Below, one piece after another: positions 33,408 through 42,850 of a stretch of 64,000 bases of DNA. Where the stretch lies: positions 1 through 64,000 of the forward strand of contig JAADDZ010000015.1 of NCBI GenBank assembly GCA_013153635.1. Reading direction: 5' to 3'. How positions within the stretch are numbered: position 1 is the stretch's first letter; each line of letters begins with the position of its first letter. A model generated the notes under the pieces. The model saw only the letters and a list, made by a program, of their open reading frames with translations. It ran no database searches and had not been told where the DNA came from. The stretch is from Aquificota bacterium. Its GTDB lineage: Bacteria; Aquificota; Aquificia; Aquificales; Hydrogenothermaceae. The translations under genes were made by a program, and so were the position numbers.

Positions 33408-34835
33408 ATGGCAATGATTCAGTGTGAAACACCAGACGACGTAATGAGGGTCATTTCAGAAAAGGGTATCGTTTTTATCGACCTTAAATTTTCAGACCCT
33501 TTTGGACAGTGGCAACACCTTACTATACCTACTCACGAATTTTCTCTAGAGAGTTTTGAAAGTGGGATTCCTTTTGATGGGTCTTCTATAAGAGGGTGGA
33601 AAGGAATCCAAGAGTCAGATATGTTACTTATCCCAGACCCTAAATCTGCATTTATAGACCCATTTATAGAAGAACCTACTATATCTTTAGTATGTAATGT
33701 TATAGACCCAATTACCAAAGAGCCTTACAATAGAGACCCAAGAAACATAGCCCTAAAAGCTATAGAGTTTTTAAAATCTACAGGTATTGGAGATACTGCC
33801 TTTTTTGGACCAGAAGCAGAATTTTTCATATTCGACGAGATTAAGTTCAGTAATGGACCAAATCATGCTTACTATGAGGTAGATTCGATAGAAGGTTGGT
33901 GGAATACAGGTAGAGAAGAGATGCCTAACACAGGTTATAAAACTCCTTACAAGAGAGGATATTTCCCTGTACCACCTTTAGACAAAGTAGCTCCTATCAG
34001 AAGAGAGATGGTTAAGACATTAGAAGAAGTAGGTATCACAGTAGAAAGAGAACACCACGAGGTTGGAACTGCTGGTCAAGGAGAGATTAACTTTAGATTT
34101 TCTGACCTTGTAAGAACTGGAGATAATGTACTCAAATACAAATACGTCCTTAGAAATGTTGGTTATAAACATAATAAATTTGTAACATTCTTACCTAAAC
34201 CTCTAGCTGGGGATAACGGTTCAGGAATGCATACCCACTTTTCTATATGGAAAGATGGAGAGAATATGTTCGCTGGAGATAAATACGCAGGTCTATCTGA
34301 AATAGCTCTCTATGCAATAGGTGGAATCATCAAACATGGAAAAGCTATAGCCGCTTTTACAAACCCAACTACAAACTCTTACCATAGACTTGTTCCCGGA
34401 TTTGAAGCTCCTGTAAGATTAGCTTATTCTGCAAGAAATAGGTCAGCCGCTATAAGAATCCCTATGGGTTCTCAATCACCAAAAGCTAAAAGGATAGAAG
34501 TTAGATTCCCTGACGCTTCATCAAATCCTTATTTAGCATTTGTAGCTCTCCTCATGGCGGCTATAGACGGTATAGAAAACAAGATAGACCCGGGAGAACC
34601 TCTTGAAAAAGACATCTATGCATTACCTCCTGAAGAGTTAGAAAACATACCTACGACTCCAGCTTCTCTCCAAGAAGCTATAGACTCTCTCAAAGAGGAT
34701 ATGGACTTCCTCCTAAAAGGTGGTGTTTTGGACGAGGACTTTATCAATATGTGGATAGAGACAAAACAAGAAGAAGTTGATGCTATTAGGCTAGTCCCTC
34801 ACCCTAAAGAGTTTGAGCTGTATTACGACATCTAA
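33408..34835 (+). CDS. glnA: Glutamine synthetase type I
   Basis: The 475-aa GSI enzyme carries FDGSSIRGW, the metal ligands in FGPEAEFFIFDE, HHEVGTAGQGEINFRF, GSGMHTHFS and NPTTNSYHRLVPGFEAP. The KDIYALPPEE loop near the C-terminus has the tyrosine that is adenylylated in GSI-beta enzymes. It assimilates ammonium into glutamine. AAGGAGGA precedes the ATG. A terminator follows immediately. Confidence 0.97.
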   Translation: MAMIQCETPDDVMRVISEKGIVFIDLKFSDPFGQWQHLTIPTHEFSLESFESGIPFDGSSIRGWKGIQESDMLLIPDPKSAFIDPFIEEPTISLVCNVIDPITKEPYNRDPRNIALKAIEFLKSTGIGDTAFFGPEAEFFIFDEIKFSNGPNHAYYEVDSIEGWWNTGREEMPNTGYKTPYKRGYFPVPPLDKVAPIRREMVKTLEEVGITVEREHHEVGTAGQGEINFRFSDLVRTGDNVLKYKYVLRNVGYKHNKFVTFLPKPLAGDNGSGMHTHFSIWKDGENMFAGDKYAGLSEIALYAIGGIIKHGKAIAAFTNPTTNSYHRLVPGFEAPVRLAYSARNRSAAIRIPMGSQSPKAKRIEVRFPDASSNPYLAFVALLMAAIDGIENKIDPGEPLEKDIYALPPEELENIPTTPASLQEAIDSLKEDMDFLLKGGVLDEDFINMWIETKQEEVDAIRLVPHPKEFELYYDI

Positions 34836-34840
34836 ATATC

Positions 34841-34863
34841 AGCCCTCCGTTTTGGGGGGCTTT
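34841..34863. terminator. Terminator after glnA
   Basis: AGCCCTCC and GGGGGGCT form an 8-bp G+C-rich stem (one G-T pair) with a five-base loop, followed by TTTATAT. It is the strongest hairpin seen in the region and lies between the convergent glnA and diguanylate cyclase genes, overlapping the last bases of the latter. Confidence 0.8.
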
Positions 34864-36277
34864 ATATCATAACGAATACCTTATTTTTTCCTCCCTCTTT
34901 TGCTTGATAGAGTGCTTTATCTGCCCTCTTATAAAGGTCATCTATACTTTTGTCACTCTCTTTTATCTCTGTTACTCCAAAACTTGCGGTCACTTTTGGT
35001 ACTACGTCTATAGATGTAGATTCAATCATCTTTCTAAGCTTTTCCGCTAATCTTTTTGCTCCAGCTATATCTGTCTCTGGAACTAGTATCACAAACTCTT
35101 CACCTCCAAAGCGTGCAAAAATATCTGTCTTTCTGATACTGTTTTTCACTTTATCTGCTATCTCTACTAAAACTTTATCCCCTACTTGATGTCCATACCT
35201 ATCGTTTATCTTTTTGAAATCGTCTATATCAAAAATGATAAAAGACAGAGGTCTATTGTATCTTTTAGCTTTTTCAAATTCATACTGGGCAAGCTCATCA
35301 AATTTTCTCCTGTTTGTTATCTTTGTAAGAGGGTCTTGGGCGGCTAGCTGTTCGAATTTCTCTTTGTCTTTAAATCTATAGAACATAAGCAGTAAAAGTC
35401 CTCCAAATACTCCATTTCCTAGTAAAAACACTTCCCAAAAACTCCTCCGTATAGAAGGTATGTAGCTGTCTTTTTCGTAAGAAATCAGGTAACCTACATC
35501 TTGAGGTAAGTTATTAAAAAGAGCGGATATCGGTACAAAAGATACTACATACCAGTCTTTATCAAGTTTTGTGGATACATTAAAACTTTCAAATAGAGAT
35601 AAGTTATCTTTGACCTGTTCTAACAGTTGCAGATTTATCCTAGACACATATGGGTGCATATCTTTTGCAAAAAAATAGTAAAATTCTTTTCCAAACTCAC
35701 TCTCTATGTATCCTTTAAACTCTTTAAAAGATAGGTATTTATCTTTTATCAAAAACAGATACTCCTTATCTGGAAAAGATTTTTTTAAAATGTTTCTTGC
35801 ATACCCAAAAGGTACTATCATCTTTATATTTGCCAAAACTCTTTTATTAGACACTTGAGAGAAAAATGTTATCCCTAGGTCTTTTAGAGGTATAAACTTA
35901 TCTCCAAATCTCTTTGGATTGTGAAATCTTAATATGATTTTTCCTGTAGGAGAGTACAGATATATCTTTTCAATACCATACTTCTTTAGGTATGAATAAT
36001 CGTACTTATATCTTTCAAAAATCCATTTAGATAGACGAACCAAATCTTTTTCTTTTGCTAACTTTTCTTTTAGGTCTTGGTCTGTATTTATCTTAAATAG
36101 GAAATACTTTGCGATAATATCAAAGGTACTAAACGAGTTTCTGTAGTAAGAAAACTCTTGTTTTAGCTTTGTACTAAGATAACTCTTTTCTCTAGAGGAG
36201 TGGTCAGTTATCGTTATTGCTCCGTAAAGAATTATAAAAATGATGTATATAAAAATATAAAATATTAATCTTTTCAT
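34862..36277 (-). CDS. Membrane-bound diguanylate cyclase (GGDEF)
   Basis: The 471-aa protein has a first membrane span (about 4-24) and an extracytoplasmic sensor region of about 260 residues (Cache/CHASE-like in size, no sure family). A second span (about 287-308) and a GGDEF domain follow. The active site is GGEEF in FARFGGEEFVILVPETD. An RxxD inhibitory site (RKTD) lies five residues before it, so it should be active and product-inhibited. It makes c-di-GMP, which the two PilZ proteins at 50.7-52.8 kb could bind. Confidence 0.92.
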   Translation of the reverse strand: MKRLIFYIFIYIIFIILYGAITITDHSSREKSYLSTKLKQEFSYYRNSFSTFDIIAKYFLFKINTDQDLKEKLAKEKDLVRLSKWIFERYKYDYSYLKKYGIEKIYLYSPTGKIILRFHNPKRFGDKFIPLKDLGITFFSQVSNKRVLANIKMIVPFGYARNILKKSFPDKEYLFLIKDKYLSFKEFKGYIESEFGKEFYYFFAKDMHPYVSRINLQLLEQVKDNLSLFESFNVSTKLDKDWYVVSFVPISALFNNLPQDVGYLISYEKDSYIPSIRRSFWEVFLLGNGVFGGLLLLMFYRFKDKEKFEQLAAQDPLTKITNRRKFDELAQYEFEKAKRYNRPLSFIIFDIDDFKKINDRYGHQVGDKVLVEIADKVKNSIRKTDIFARFGGEEFVILVPETDIAGAKRLAEKLRKMIESTSIDVVPKVTASFGVTEIKESDKSIDDLYKRADKALYQAKEGGKNKVFVMI

Positions 36278-36334
36278 AATTTTTATCTTTTATAAATTTA
36301 TTTTTAAGCTTTTTCGTTTTATATAGTAAAACTA

Positions 36335-36952
36335 TTAAGAAGATTGGACAAAGTTTTTAAAATTCTTTAAAAGTTTTAATCCAGCTTTTTGGCTTTTTTC
36401 TGGGTGGAACTGAACTGCCCAGATGTTATCCTTTTGGACTCCAGAACAAAAATGCTGGATATAATCTGTGGTAGAGGCTATAACATCATCTTCTTTTGGT
36501 ACTACATAAAAAGAGTGTACAAAGTAGAAAAATTCCCCATTTTTTATATCTGAAAAGAGTCCTTTTTCTTTTTTTATCCATACTTGATTCCAACCCATAT
36601 GGGGAACTTTAAACCCTTCTTTCTCTTGGAATCTTATAACTTTTCCTTTCAGTATTCCTAGTCCTTCATGCTCTCCAAACTCATAACCGTACTCAAACAA
36701 GATTTGAAGTCCCAAGCATATACCTAGATAAGGTTTTCCTGACTCTATAGCCTTTATGATAGGCTCTAAAAGTTTAAACCGTTGGAGGTTATGTATCGCA
36801 TCTCCAAAAGCTCCTACGCCGGGAACTACCACAGCTTTTGCATCTTTTATATCTTTTGGATTTGAAGAAACTTTTACGTCAAAGTTCACTGTTTCTAGAG
36901 CTTTTGATACACTCCTAAGGTTACCCATTCCATAATCTACTACTACTATCAT
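36335..36952 (-). CDS. hisH: Imidazole glycerol phosphate synthase glutaminase subunit
   Basis: The 205-aa class I glutamine amidotransferase has VDYGMGNLRSVSKALE at the N-terminus, the nucleophile in YLGICLGLQILFE and the His-Glu pair in VQFHPEKSQKAG. It supplies ammonia to HisF in histidine synthesis; HisF is not adjacent. It overlaps trpA by four bases. Confidence 0.95.
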   Translation of the reverse strand: MIVVVDYGMGNLRSVSKALETVNFDVKVSSNPKDIKDAKAVVVPGVGAFGDAIHNLQRFKLLEPIIKAIESGKPYLGICLGLQILFEYGYEFGEHEGLGILKGKVIRFQEKEGFKVPHMGWNQVWIKKEKGLFSDIKNGEFFYFVHSFYVVPKEDDVIASTTDYIQHFCSGVQKDNIWAVQFHPEKSQKAGLKLLKNFKNFVQSS

Positions 36953-37734
36953 TTTTCAGCCTCTTTTATACCTTCTTTTAGCTCTCTTACAAGCTTGTCT
37001 ATCCCCATCATGTCTCTTTTACCTTGTAATTTTACTATGGCACTTCCTACAATGACTCCATCAGCTATCTTAGCTAGATTATAGGAATGTTCTTTTTTGG
37101 AGACTCCAAATCCTACAGCTACCGGTTTATCTGTAAAGGACTTTATCTGGTTTATTTTTGTCTTTAACTCTTCCCAAGGTAGAGTGTCTCTAGCTCCTGT
37201 GATTCCTGTAAGAGACACATAATATATAAAACTATCAGACATCTCACTCACCAGTTGGATTCTTTCTTGATTAGAGGTAGGAGCTAAAAGGAAGATAACA
37301 TCTAATCCGTAAGAATTTGCGATATTCTTAAAGTTTTCCGCCTCTTCTGGGGGTAAGTCTGGAATAATAAACCCATCTATACCAGATTCTTTTGCTGTTT
37401 TACAGAATTTTTCTTCTCCTATAACGAATATCGGATTATAGTATGTCATCGCTATAATAGGTATATATGGGAATCTCTCTTTGAGCTGTTTTGTTATCCA
37501 AAACACATTTATAGGAGTTACACCATTTTTTAGAGCAACTTCGTGGGCTACTTGGATAGTCGTTCCATCAGCCACCGGGTCTGAAAAAGGAATTCCTACT
37601 TCTAAGATGTCTGTACCACTTCTTATCATTAATCTAGCAACGTCAAGACTGTCATGCACATTAGGGTAACCTGCCATAAAATAACATATAAGAGGTTTCT
37701 TTTTCTGGAAAACTTCACTAATTGTATATTTCAT
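36949..37734 (-). CDS. trpA: Tryptophan synthase alpha chain
   Basis: The 261-aa TIM barrel has the catalytic Glu in ILEVGIPFSDPVADGTTIQ, the catalytic Asp in GIDGFIIPDLPPEEA, and VSLTGITGAR. It cleaves indole-3-glycerol phosphate and passes indole to TrpB, which is not here. The trpA-hisH pairing shows dispersed amino-acid genes, as is usual in Aquificota. Confidence 0.96.
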   Translation of the reverse strand: MKYTISEVFQKKKPLICYFMAGYPNVHDSLDVARLMIRSGTDILEVGIPFSDPVADGTTIQVAHEVALKNGVTPINVFWITKQLKERFPYIPIIAMTYYNPIFVIGEEKFCKTAKESGIDGFIIPDLPPEEAENFKNIANSYGLDVIFLLAPTSNQERIQLVSEMSDSFIYYVSLTGITGARDTLPWEELKTKINQIKSFTDKPVAVGFGVSKKEHSYNLAKIADGVIVGSAIVKLQGKRDMMGIDKLVRELKEGIKEAEK

Positions 37735-37818
37735 ACTTTTTATCCCGTTAATTTAGTATTGGGAATTTTATTATATATTAGTTATTATATTTTTAACATT
37801 TTTATTTGGAGTTCCTAA

Positions 37819-39798
37819 ATGGAAAAAGTGACTGTTACGATAGATGGTAAACAGGTAAAAGTACCTTCAGGAATAACTGTTTTAGAAGCCGCAAAAAAAT
37901 TGAACATACTTATACCTACTTTCTGTTATCACGAAAAGCTCCCTATCTTTGGTGGCTGTCGTATGTGTCTAGTGTGGGACGTAAACGCAAAAAGAAGCAT
38001 TATAGCATGTGGAACACAGGTTTATGATGGTATGGAGATAGAAACCCTTAACGATGAGGTTCTAAAAGATAGGAAATTTATACTAGAGATGCTGTTTACA
38101 AGACACCCGTTAGATTGCCCTGTATGTGATAAATCTGGGGAGTGTGACCTTCAAAACTGGGGAACATACTACGGACCTCAACACAATATACTCCCTATAT
38201 CTCCTTTCGAAAAGGTAAGACCAGAAGAAGATTGGGAAAGTGATTATTTAGAGTTTGTATCTAATAGATGTGTTTTGTGTTTAAAATGTACGTCTGTATG
38301 TGACAATATAAATAAATCCCACACTCTCTACCAAGAAGAGAGAGGGTTTGAGATTGTTATAGCTCCTGACAAAAAACCTATGAATACCAAAAGTAGTTGT
38401 GAGATGTGTGGACTTTGTGTAGATGTCTGTCCAGTAGGGGCAATCGTTTTCAAACCTTTCAAATACAAAGCAAGACCATGGCTTTTAGAAGAAAAAGTTA
38501 CTTACTGTGGAATGTGTAGCTTACAATGTCCAGTGGCTATAGACCACGACAGCCAAAACATATATAGGATTCGTTCAACAGCAGACCTTATGGTGTGTAG
38601 CGGTGCATATCTTGGGTATGATATTTTTGACTCTAACCGCCTTTACAACGGATTGATAAATTTAAGACCTGTAGAAAGGAAAGAAGCATTAGACAAAGTA
38701 GCCTCTATTATAAACCAAAACTCACAAAAAACAGCTATAGTTCTTTCTCCATGGAGTTTAAACGAATCTTTTGAGGCTATAAAAGAGCTAATAGAGAAAA
38801 CAGGCATTATCCCAACTTCTACAGTTACATTGGATACCCTTCCCATTTTGGCAGGTATAACACAAGAAATCGGAGAGTACACACTTCCCTCCCAGTTAGA
38901 TATAGAAAAAGCAAAAAAAATCGTAGTTATTGGAGACGACATAGCAAATACCCACCCAGTAATATCGTACCTATTTGGCAGTATCTATGAGTTAGGAAAA
39001 CCTGTAAAACCGAACCGAAAAGAAGTGATATTTATAGGAGAGAAGATAGATAGATTAAAGAAATACTACCCAAGAGAGATTTTAGTCAAAACACCAAAAG
39101 AGCTTTTAAAACTCCTAAAAACAGAAGATATTTTTGACGAAGATACGGTAGTTCTTTACAGCAGTTCATATACAAAAGGGAACATTGCATATGAGCTAGG
39201 AAAGGCTTTAGGAAGAATTCAAAAAGAGAAAAGTTCAAAAATCGTTATTCTTCCCATTGAGAGAAATGCTTTTGGTTTGATTAACAACATCAAGTCATTA
39301 GCGTACCTTTTAGATGTTTTGAATCAGATACAAGAAGGCAAAATCGAGAACCTGATTATCTTTGGTGAAGACCTGTTAGAACATTTTGACCAAGATTATT
39401 TGAAAGAGATATTTTTGCATCTGAAAAATCTGGTAGTGTTCACTCCTTTTGATGATGGTATAGCTCTATCAGCAAACATCGCTGTAGGTATTCCGCTATG
39501 GTTTGAAGAAGAAGGGACTACAGAAGGATTTAGAGGTAGAAAACCTATCAAAAAAGCTATAAACTACCCACAAGAAGAAAAAGAAATGATAAAACAGTTA
39601 ACTGATATTGCTGAATATCAGCCAAAAGCTATCAGAGAAGAGGTCAAGATAAAAGAGTTTTACGACAGCCAGTTTTTTGAGAAAAAAGAGATAAAGATAT
39701 GGGATTTTGGATATTTTACATATAGGTCTAAAAATCTTATGAACTGGAAATTAAAAAACACTCAAAACAATACATACGAGGTCATTAGCGATGAGTAA
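37819..39798 (+). CDS. nuoG: NuoG-like NADH-quinone oxidoreductase iron-sulphur subunit
   Basis: In the 659-aa protein a 2Fe-2S domain (Cys36, 47, 50, 64) is followed by a His-Cys3 cluster (HPLDCPVCDKSGEC, residues 96-109). Two CxxCxxCxxxC clusters (151-161 and 194-204) and an N7-type CxxCxxxC...C site (230, 233, 237, 260) follow. A shortened molybdopterin-oxidoreductase-like region completes it. This is the NuoG/75-kDa arrangement. No other nuo gene is adjacent; the next gene, an alcohol dehydrogenase, overlaps by eight bases. A hydrogenase or formate-dehydrogenase-linked diaphorase subunit is an alternative. Confidence 0.82.
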   Translation: MEKVTVTIDGKQVKVPSGITVLEAAKKLNILIPTFCYHEKLPIFGGCRMCLVWDVNAKRSIIACGTQVYDGMEIETLNDEVLKDRKFILEMLFTRHPLDCPVCDKSGECDLQNWGTYYGPQHNILPISPFEKVRPEEDWESDYLEFVSNRCVLCLKCTSVCDNINKSHTLYQEERGFEIVIAPDKKPMNTKSSCEMCGLCVDVCPVGAIVFKPFKYKARPWLLEEKVTYCGMCSLQCPVAIDHDSQNIYRIRSTADLMVCSGAYLGYDIFDSNRLYNGLINLRPVERKEALDKVASIINQNSQKTAIVLSPWSLNESFEAIKELIEKTGIIPTSTVTLDTLPILAGITQEIGEYTLPSQLDIEKAKKIVVIGDDIANTHPVISYLFGSIYELGKPVKPNRKEVIFIGEKIDRLKKYYPREILVKTPKELLKLLKTEDIFDEDTVVLYSSSYTKGNIAYELGKALGRIQKEKSSKIVILPIERNAFGLINNIKSLAYLLDVLNQIQEGKIENLIIFGEDLLEHFDQDYLKEIFLHLKNLVVFTPFDDGIALSANIAVGIPLWFEEEGTTEGFRGRKPIKKAINYPQEEKEMIKQLTDIAEYQPKAIREEVKIKEFYDSQFFEKKEIKIWDFGYFTYRSKNLMNWKLKNTQNNTYEVISDE

Positions 39799-40831
39799 AA
39801 AAATGAAGGCTCTATATTACGATACATTAGGAAGTTACAAAAATATCAAAATAGGGGAGTTTCCTATACCTAACATAGAAGAAAATGAGGTACTAGTAAG
39901 AGTAAAAGCATTCTCCTTAAATCATCTTGATGTATGGGTCATGGAGGGAAAATATCCACAAAAAATCTCACTACCTCACATTTTTGCTTCTGATGCATCT
40001 GGAATCGTAGAGAAAGTAGGAAAGTTAGTTAAGAATGTTAATGTAGGAGACGAAGTTATCGTTTATCCGGGACTATCTTGTGGATACTGTGAAAAATGTA
40101 TATCAGGTAGAGATAACCTCTGTCCAAGCTACACACTTCTTGGGGTTATCGAAAATGGGGTCTCTGCCCAGTATGTAAAAGTTCCTTTTCAAAATGTATA
40201 CCCAAAACCAAAAGGTCTATCTTTTGAAGAGGCTTCTGGTATAGGGATAACATATACGACTATGTGGCATTCTTTAGTTACAAGAGGAAAAATAAAACAG
40301 AAAGATACTGTTTTGATTCATGGAGGAGGTAGCGGAGTAGGTACTGCTGGTATTCAGATAGCGAAACTGTTCAATGCTACAGTAATCACTACTGTTGGTG
40401 ATGATTGGAAAGTAGAAAAGGCGAAACAGTTGGGAGCTGATTTTGTGATTAACTACAAGAAAGAAAATTTTGTAGAAAGGGTAAAAGAAGTCACAAATAA
40501 TCAGCTGTGTGATATAGTCGTAGACCACATAGGTTCTACAACGTTTAATGATTCTCTTGCAACTGGAAAGAAAGGAGCTAATATCATTACATTTGGGACA
40601 ACCACTGGTGCAGAGGTTGAGATAAACTTAAGACACATCTTTGGTAAAAATCATACTATACATGGCGTATACATGGGAACAAAGGCAGAGCTGTTTGACT
40701 ATCTAAAGTTATTCCCTGAAAAACTAAAAACAGTTATTGACTCTGTATTTGAGTTTGAAAAAACACCAAAAGCTTATGAAAAATTACTGTCTAGACAGTT
40801 TTTTGGGAAGATAGTGGTTAAAGTCCCATAA
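39791..40831 (+). CDS. Zinc-containing alcohol dehydrogenase / quinone reductase family (MDR)
   Basis: The 346-aa protein has a GroES-like N-terminal half with a structural-zinc lobe (CGYCEKCISGRDNLC). The Rossmann motif VLIHGGGSGVGTAGIQIAK marks the cofactor domain. It belongs to the medium-chain dehydrogenase/reductase family. Substrate unknown. Its start overlaps the nuoG-like gene, so the two are probably co-expressed. Confidence 0.87.
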   Translation: MSKKMKALYYDTLGSYKNIKIGEFPIPNIEENEVLVRVKAFSLNHLDVWVMEGKYPQKISLPHIFASDASGIVEKVGKLVKNVNVGDEVIVYPGLSCGYCEKCISGRDNLCPSYTLLGVIENGVSAQYVKVPFQNVYPKPKGLSFEEASGIGITYTTMWHSLVTRGKIKQKDTVLIHGGGSGVGTAGIQIAKLFNATVITTVGDDWKVEKAKQLGADFVINYKKENFVERVKEVTNNQLCDIVVDHIGSTTFNDSLATGKKGANIITFGTTTGAEVEINLRHIFGKNHTIHGVYMGTKAELFDYLKLFPEKLKTVIDSVFEFEKTPKAYEKLLSRQFFGKIVVKVP

Positions 40832-40838
40832 GATATAT

Positions 40839-41369
40839 CTATTCCTTAGAAGATAGATAATCAGAGTGTTTAGACATATCTGCCATCTGGAATCTTCTAT
40901 TTACTACATATTTTAGATACTCTCTAATCAATCTCTGCTCCGATGGAAAAATCACAAAACTCAACCTTCTATCTTTAGATACAGATATATTTAAGAATAG
41001 TTTTCCTTGATATATTCTTAGAGAGATTATCTTATCTCCTGTCTCTGTTTTGTGGTAAAATTCAAGATAATCCTTTCCACATATCCTTTTTGCTTCTTTT
41101 TTAAAGGAGTCCTCTCCTTTCTCATAAAAAGTGTTTATAAGTCCTTCTATATTCAGAACTTCACTTTCAGAAAGTTTTACAATTTCGCTGTCTTCTGTCT
41201 CTTTACCTCTCCAGCCAAAAGTGTTCGCTCCTGCCTCTGATTTACCTGTAGCATTTGCTATCTCTAAAAAGATACCGTTTTTACTTGCAGAAACTCTAAG
41301 GGCAGATTTTTGATTGTAGAACTCTCTAGAGGTTGGGATTAGATAAACCTTTATAAGCTCTTTTATCAA
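40839..41369 (-). CDS. Unknown protein (about 176 aa)
   Basis: The start is placed at TTG 41369, which has GGAGG seven bases upstream; the frame is open to 41429, but that would overlap the divergent transporter promoter. The protein is strand-rich, with clusters such as LRVSASKNGIFLEIANA and LSFVIFPSEQRLIREYLKY, and no membrane segment. I do not recognise a family. It converges on the dehydrogenase. Confidence 0.6.
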   Translation of the reverse strand: MIKELIKVYLIPTSREFYNQKSALRVSASKNGIFLEIANATGKSEAGANTFGWRGKETEDSEIVKLSESEVLNIEGLINTFYEKGEDSFKKEAKRICGKDYLEFYHKTETGDKIISLRIYQGKLFLNISVSKDRRLSFVIFPSEQRLIREYLKYVVNRRFQMADMSKHSDYLSSKE

Positions 41370-41438
41370 GTTTTTTCCTCCGTGTTTTAAAATTTGCCAT
41401 AAATATAGGCATTTTGTATGTATGTACAAGTTTTTCGT

Positions 41439-41444
41439 TATAAT
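41439..41444 (+). promoter_or_regulatory. -10 box seven bases before the AEC transporter ATG (leaderless mRNA candidate)
   Basis: A perfect TATAAT lies at 41439-41444 and the likely ATG is at 41451, so transcription would start at or next to the start codon. No Shine-Dalgarno sequence is visible. Confidence 0.45.
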
Positions 41445-41450
41445 AATCGT

Positions 41451-42353
41451 ATGATTGAAAATCTCTTTTCTGTAGTTTTATTTTTTTCTCTAGGTTATAT
41501 ATCAAGAAAATTTGGGCTTTTTGATGAAAAAAGTGCCAAAACCTTGATAGACTTTATTTTGTATATATCCTTTCCTGCTTTAGTAATCTACAATGTTTAT
41601 CATCTAGAGTTAGGCTCTGATGTACTTTTTTTGGTTATTACTGGGTGGTTGGTCATTATTTTTTCCATAATTTTAAGTTTTTTTGTAGGTAGACTTTTAA
41701 AATTAGATAGGAAGAGTTTGGCTTCGTTTGTAATGATGTCCTCTTTTGGGAACACATCTTTTCTTGGATTTCCGTATCAGATGGCTTTTTTTGGAGAGGA
41801 GGGGTTAAGATATGCGGTTATCTTTGACCAGCTTGCATCTTTCTTGCCAGTAACTTTTCTTTCGCCTTTTATTTTGGCTTATGGTTCAGGAGAACACCCT
41901 AAAATAGATATAAAAAGAGTTATAACCTTTCCTCCTTTTATAGCTCTTATTGGAGCTTTTTTTATTAAATTTTTAGGAGTATATATACCAGATTTTGTTT
42001 TGGGAAGTTTGAACAGTTTAGGATTTACGGTTATTCCTCTAGCTTTGTTTTCTGTAGGGATAAACCTAAAGTTCTCTTCTGTCTCTAGATACAAACATGT
42101 TATAGGAGTAATCCTTTTTATAAAGATGATATTCGTGCCTGTAGCTCTTATATTTATACTAAATTTGCTTGGTGTACAGATGGATATTGTATGGAAATCT
42201 GGCATACTAGAAATATCTATGCCTCCTATGGTTTTGGCTTCTATACTGGTTATTGGAGCTGGGCTTAATAGAGAGATAGCAGTTGGCTCTGTAGCCATTG
42301 GTATAATTCTTAGTTTTTTTACTGTACCGTTAATAATTTCTTTTATAAATTAA
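41451..42353 (+). CDS. AEC-family (auxin efflux carrier-like) transporter
   Basis: The start is taken at ATG 41451 (MIENLFSVVLFFSLGYISRK), because the 11 codons upstream are not hydrophobic and overlap promoter sequence. The 300-aa protein has about ten membrane spans with the AEC pattern of two five-helix halves and a conserved NTSFLGFPYQMAFFGEEG segment. Bacterial members export or import malate and other carboxylates. The substrate is unknown here. Confidence 0.83.
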   Translation: MIENLFSVVLFFSLGYISRKFGLFDEKSAKTLIDFILYISFPALVIYNVYHLELGSDVLFLVITGWLVIIFSIILSFFVGRLLKLDRKSLASFVMMSSFGNTSFLGFPYQMAFFGEEGLRYAVIFDQLASFLPVTFLSPFILAYGSGEHPKIDIKRVITFPPFIALIGAFFIKFLGVYIPDFVLGSLNSLGFTVIPLALFSVGINLKFSSVSRYKHVIGVILFIKMIFVPVALIFILNLLGVQMDIVWKSGILEISMPPMVLASILVIGAGLNREIAVGSVAIGIILSFFTVPLIISFIN

Positions 42354-42399
42354 ATATAGCTTATAATAGAACTATTAAAGATATTATCCACTTTTATGT

Positions 42400-42840
42400 A
42401 TGATGGAACAGTTTGATTATGAAAAGATAAAAGAATACATAAGGAACACTTCACATCATACATCTATCTATGTAGGTTGTGACTCAAGACAGACTTCAGG
42501 AAGTACGCTATTTGTGGTAGTTATAGTAGTACATTTAGACTCTAGCAGAGGAGCGAAGGTTTTCTTTGAAGTAAAAAAAGAGAGAAAAATAGTCTCTCTT
42601 AGAGAGAGATTGATGAGAGAAGTAGATTATGCCGTTTTAACCGCACTGAACATAATAGACGCTGTTGAGAACAGACCTTTTGAAGTTCATCTAGACATAA
42701 ACCCAGATGAGAATTTTAGGTCTAGTATAGTAGTAAAAGAAGCTATTGGTTATGTCAAAGCTCAAGGGTTAAAACCTGTACTAAAACCTCACTCTATAGC
42801 CGCGTATGCTGTAGCAGACTATATAACAAATAAATATTAA
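42400..42840 (+). CDS. DUF458/YkuK-like RNase H-fold protein
   Basis: The 146-aa protein has IYVGCDSRQTSGSTLFVVVIVVH with an Asp at the end of the first strand, VHLDINPDENFRSS in the middle and a C-terminal helix (IAAYAVADYITNKY). This matches the RNase H-like DUF458 family, whose function is not known. A TATAAT lies 33 bases upstream. It is followed after ten bases by an aminotransferase. Confidence 0.75.
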   Translation: MMEQFDYEKIKEYIRNTSHHTSIYVGCDSRQTSGSTLFVVVIVVHLDSSRGAKVFFEVKKERKIVSLRERLMREVDYAVLTALNIIDAVENRPFEVHLDINPDENFRSSIVVKEAIGYVKAQGLKPVLKPHSIAAYAVADYITNKY

Positions 42841-42850
42841 GGAGTAGATT

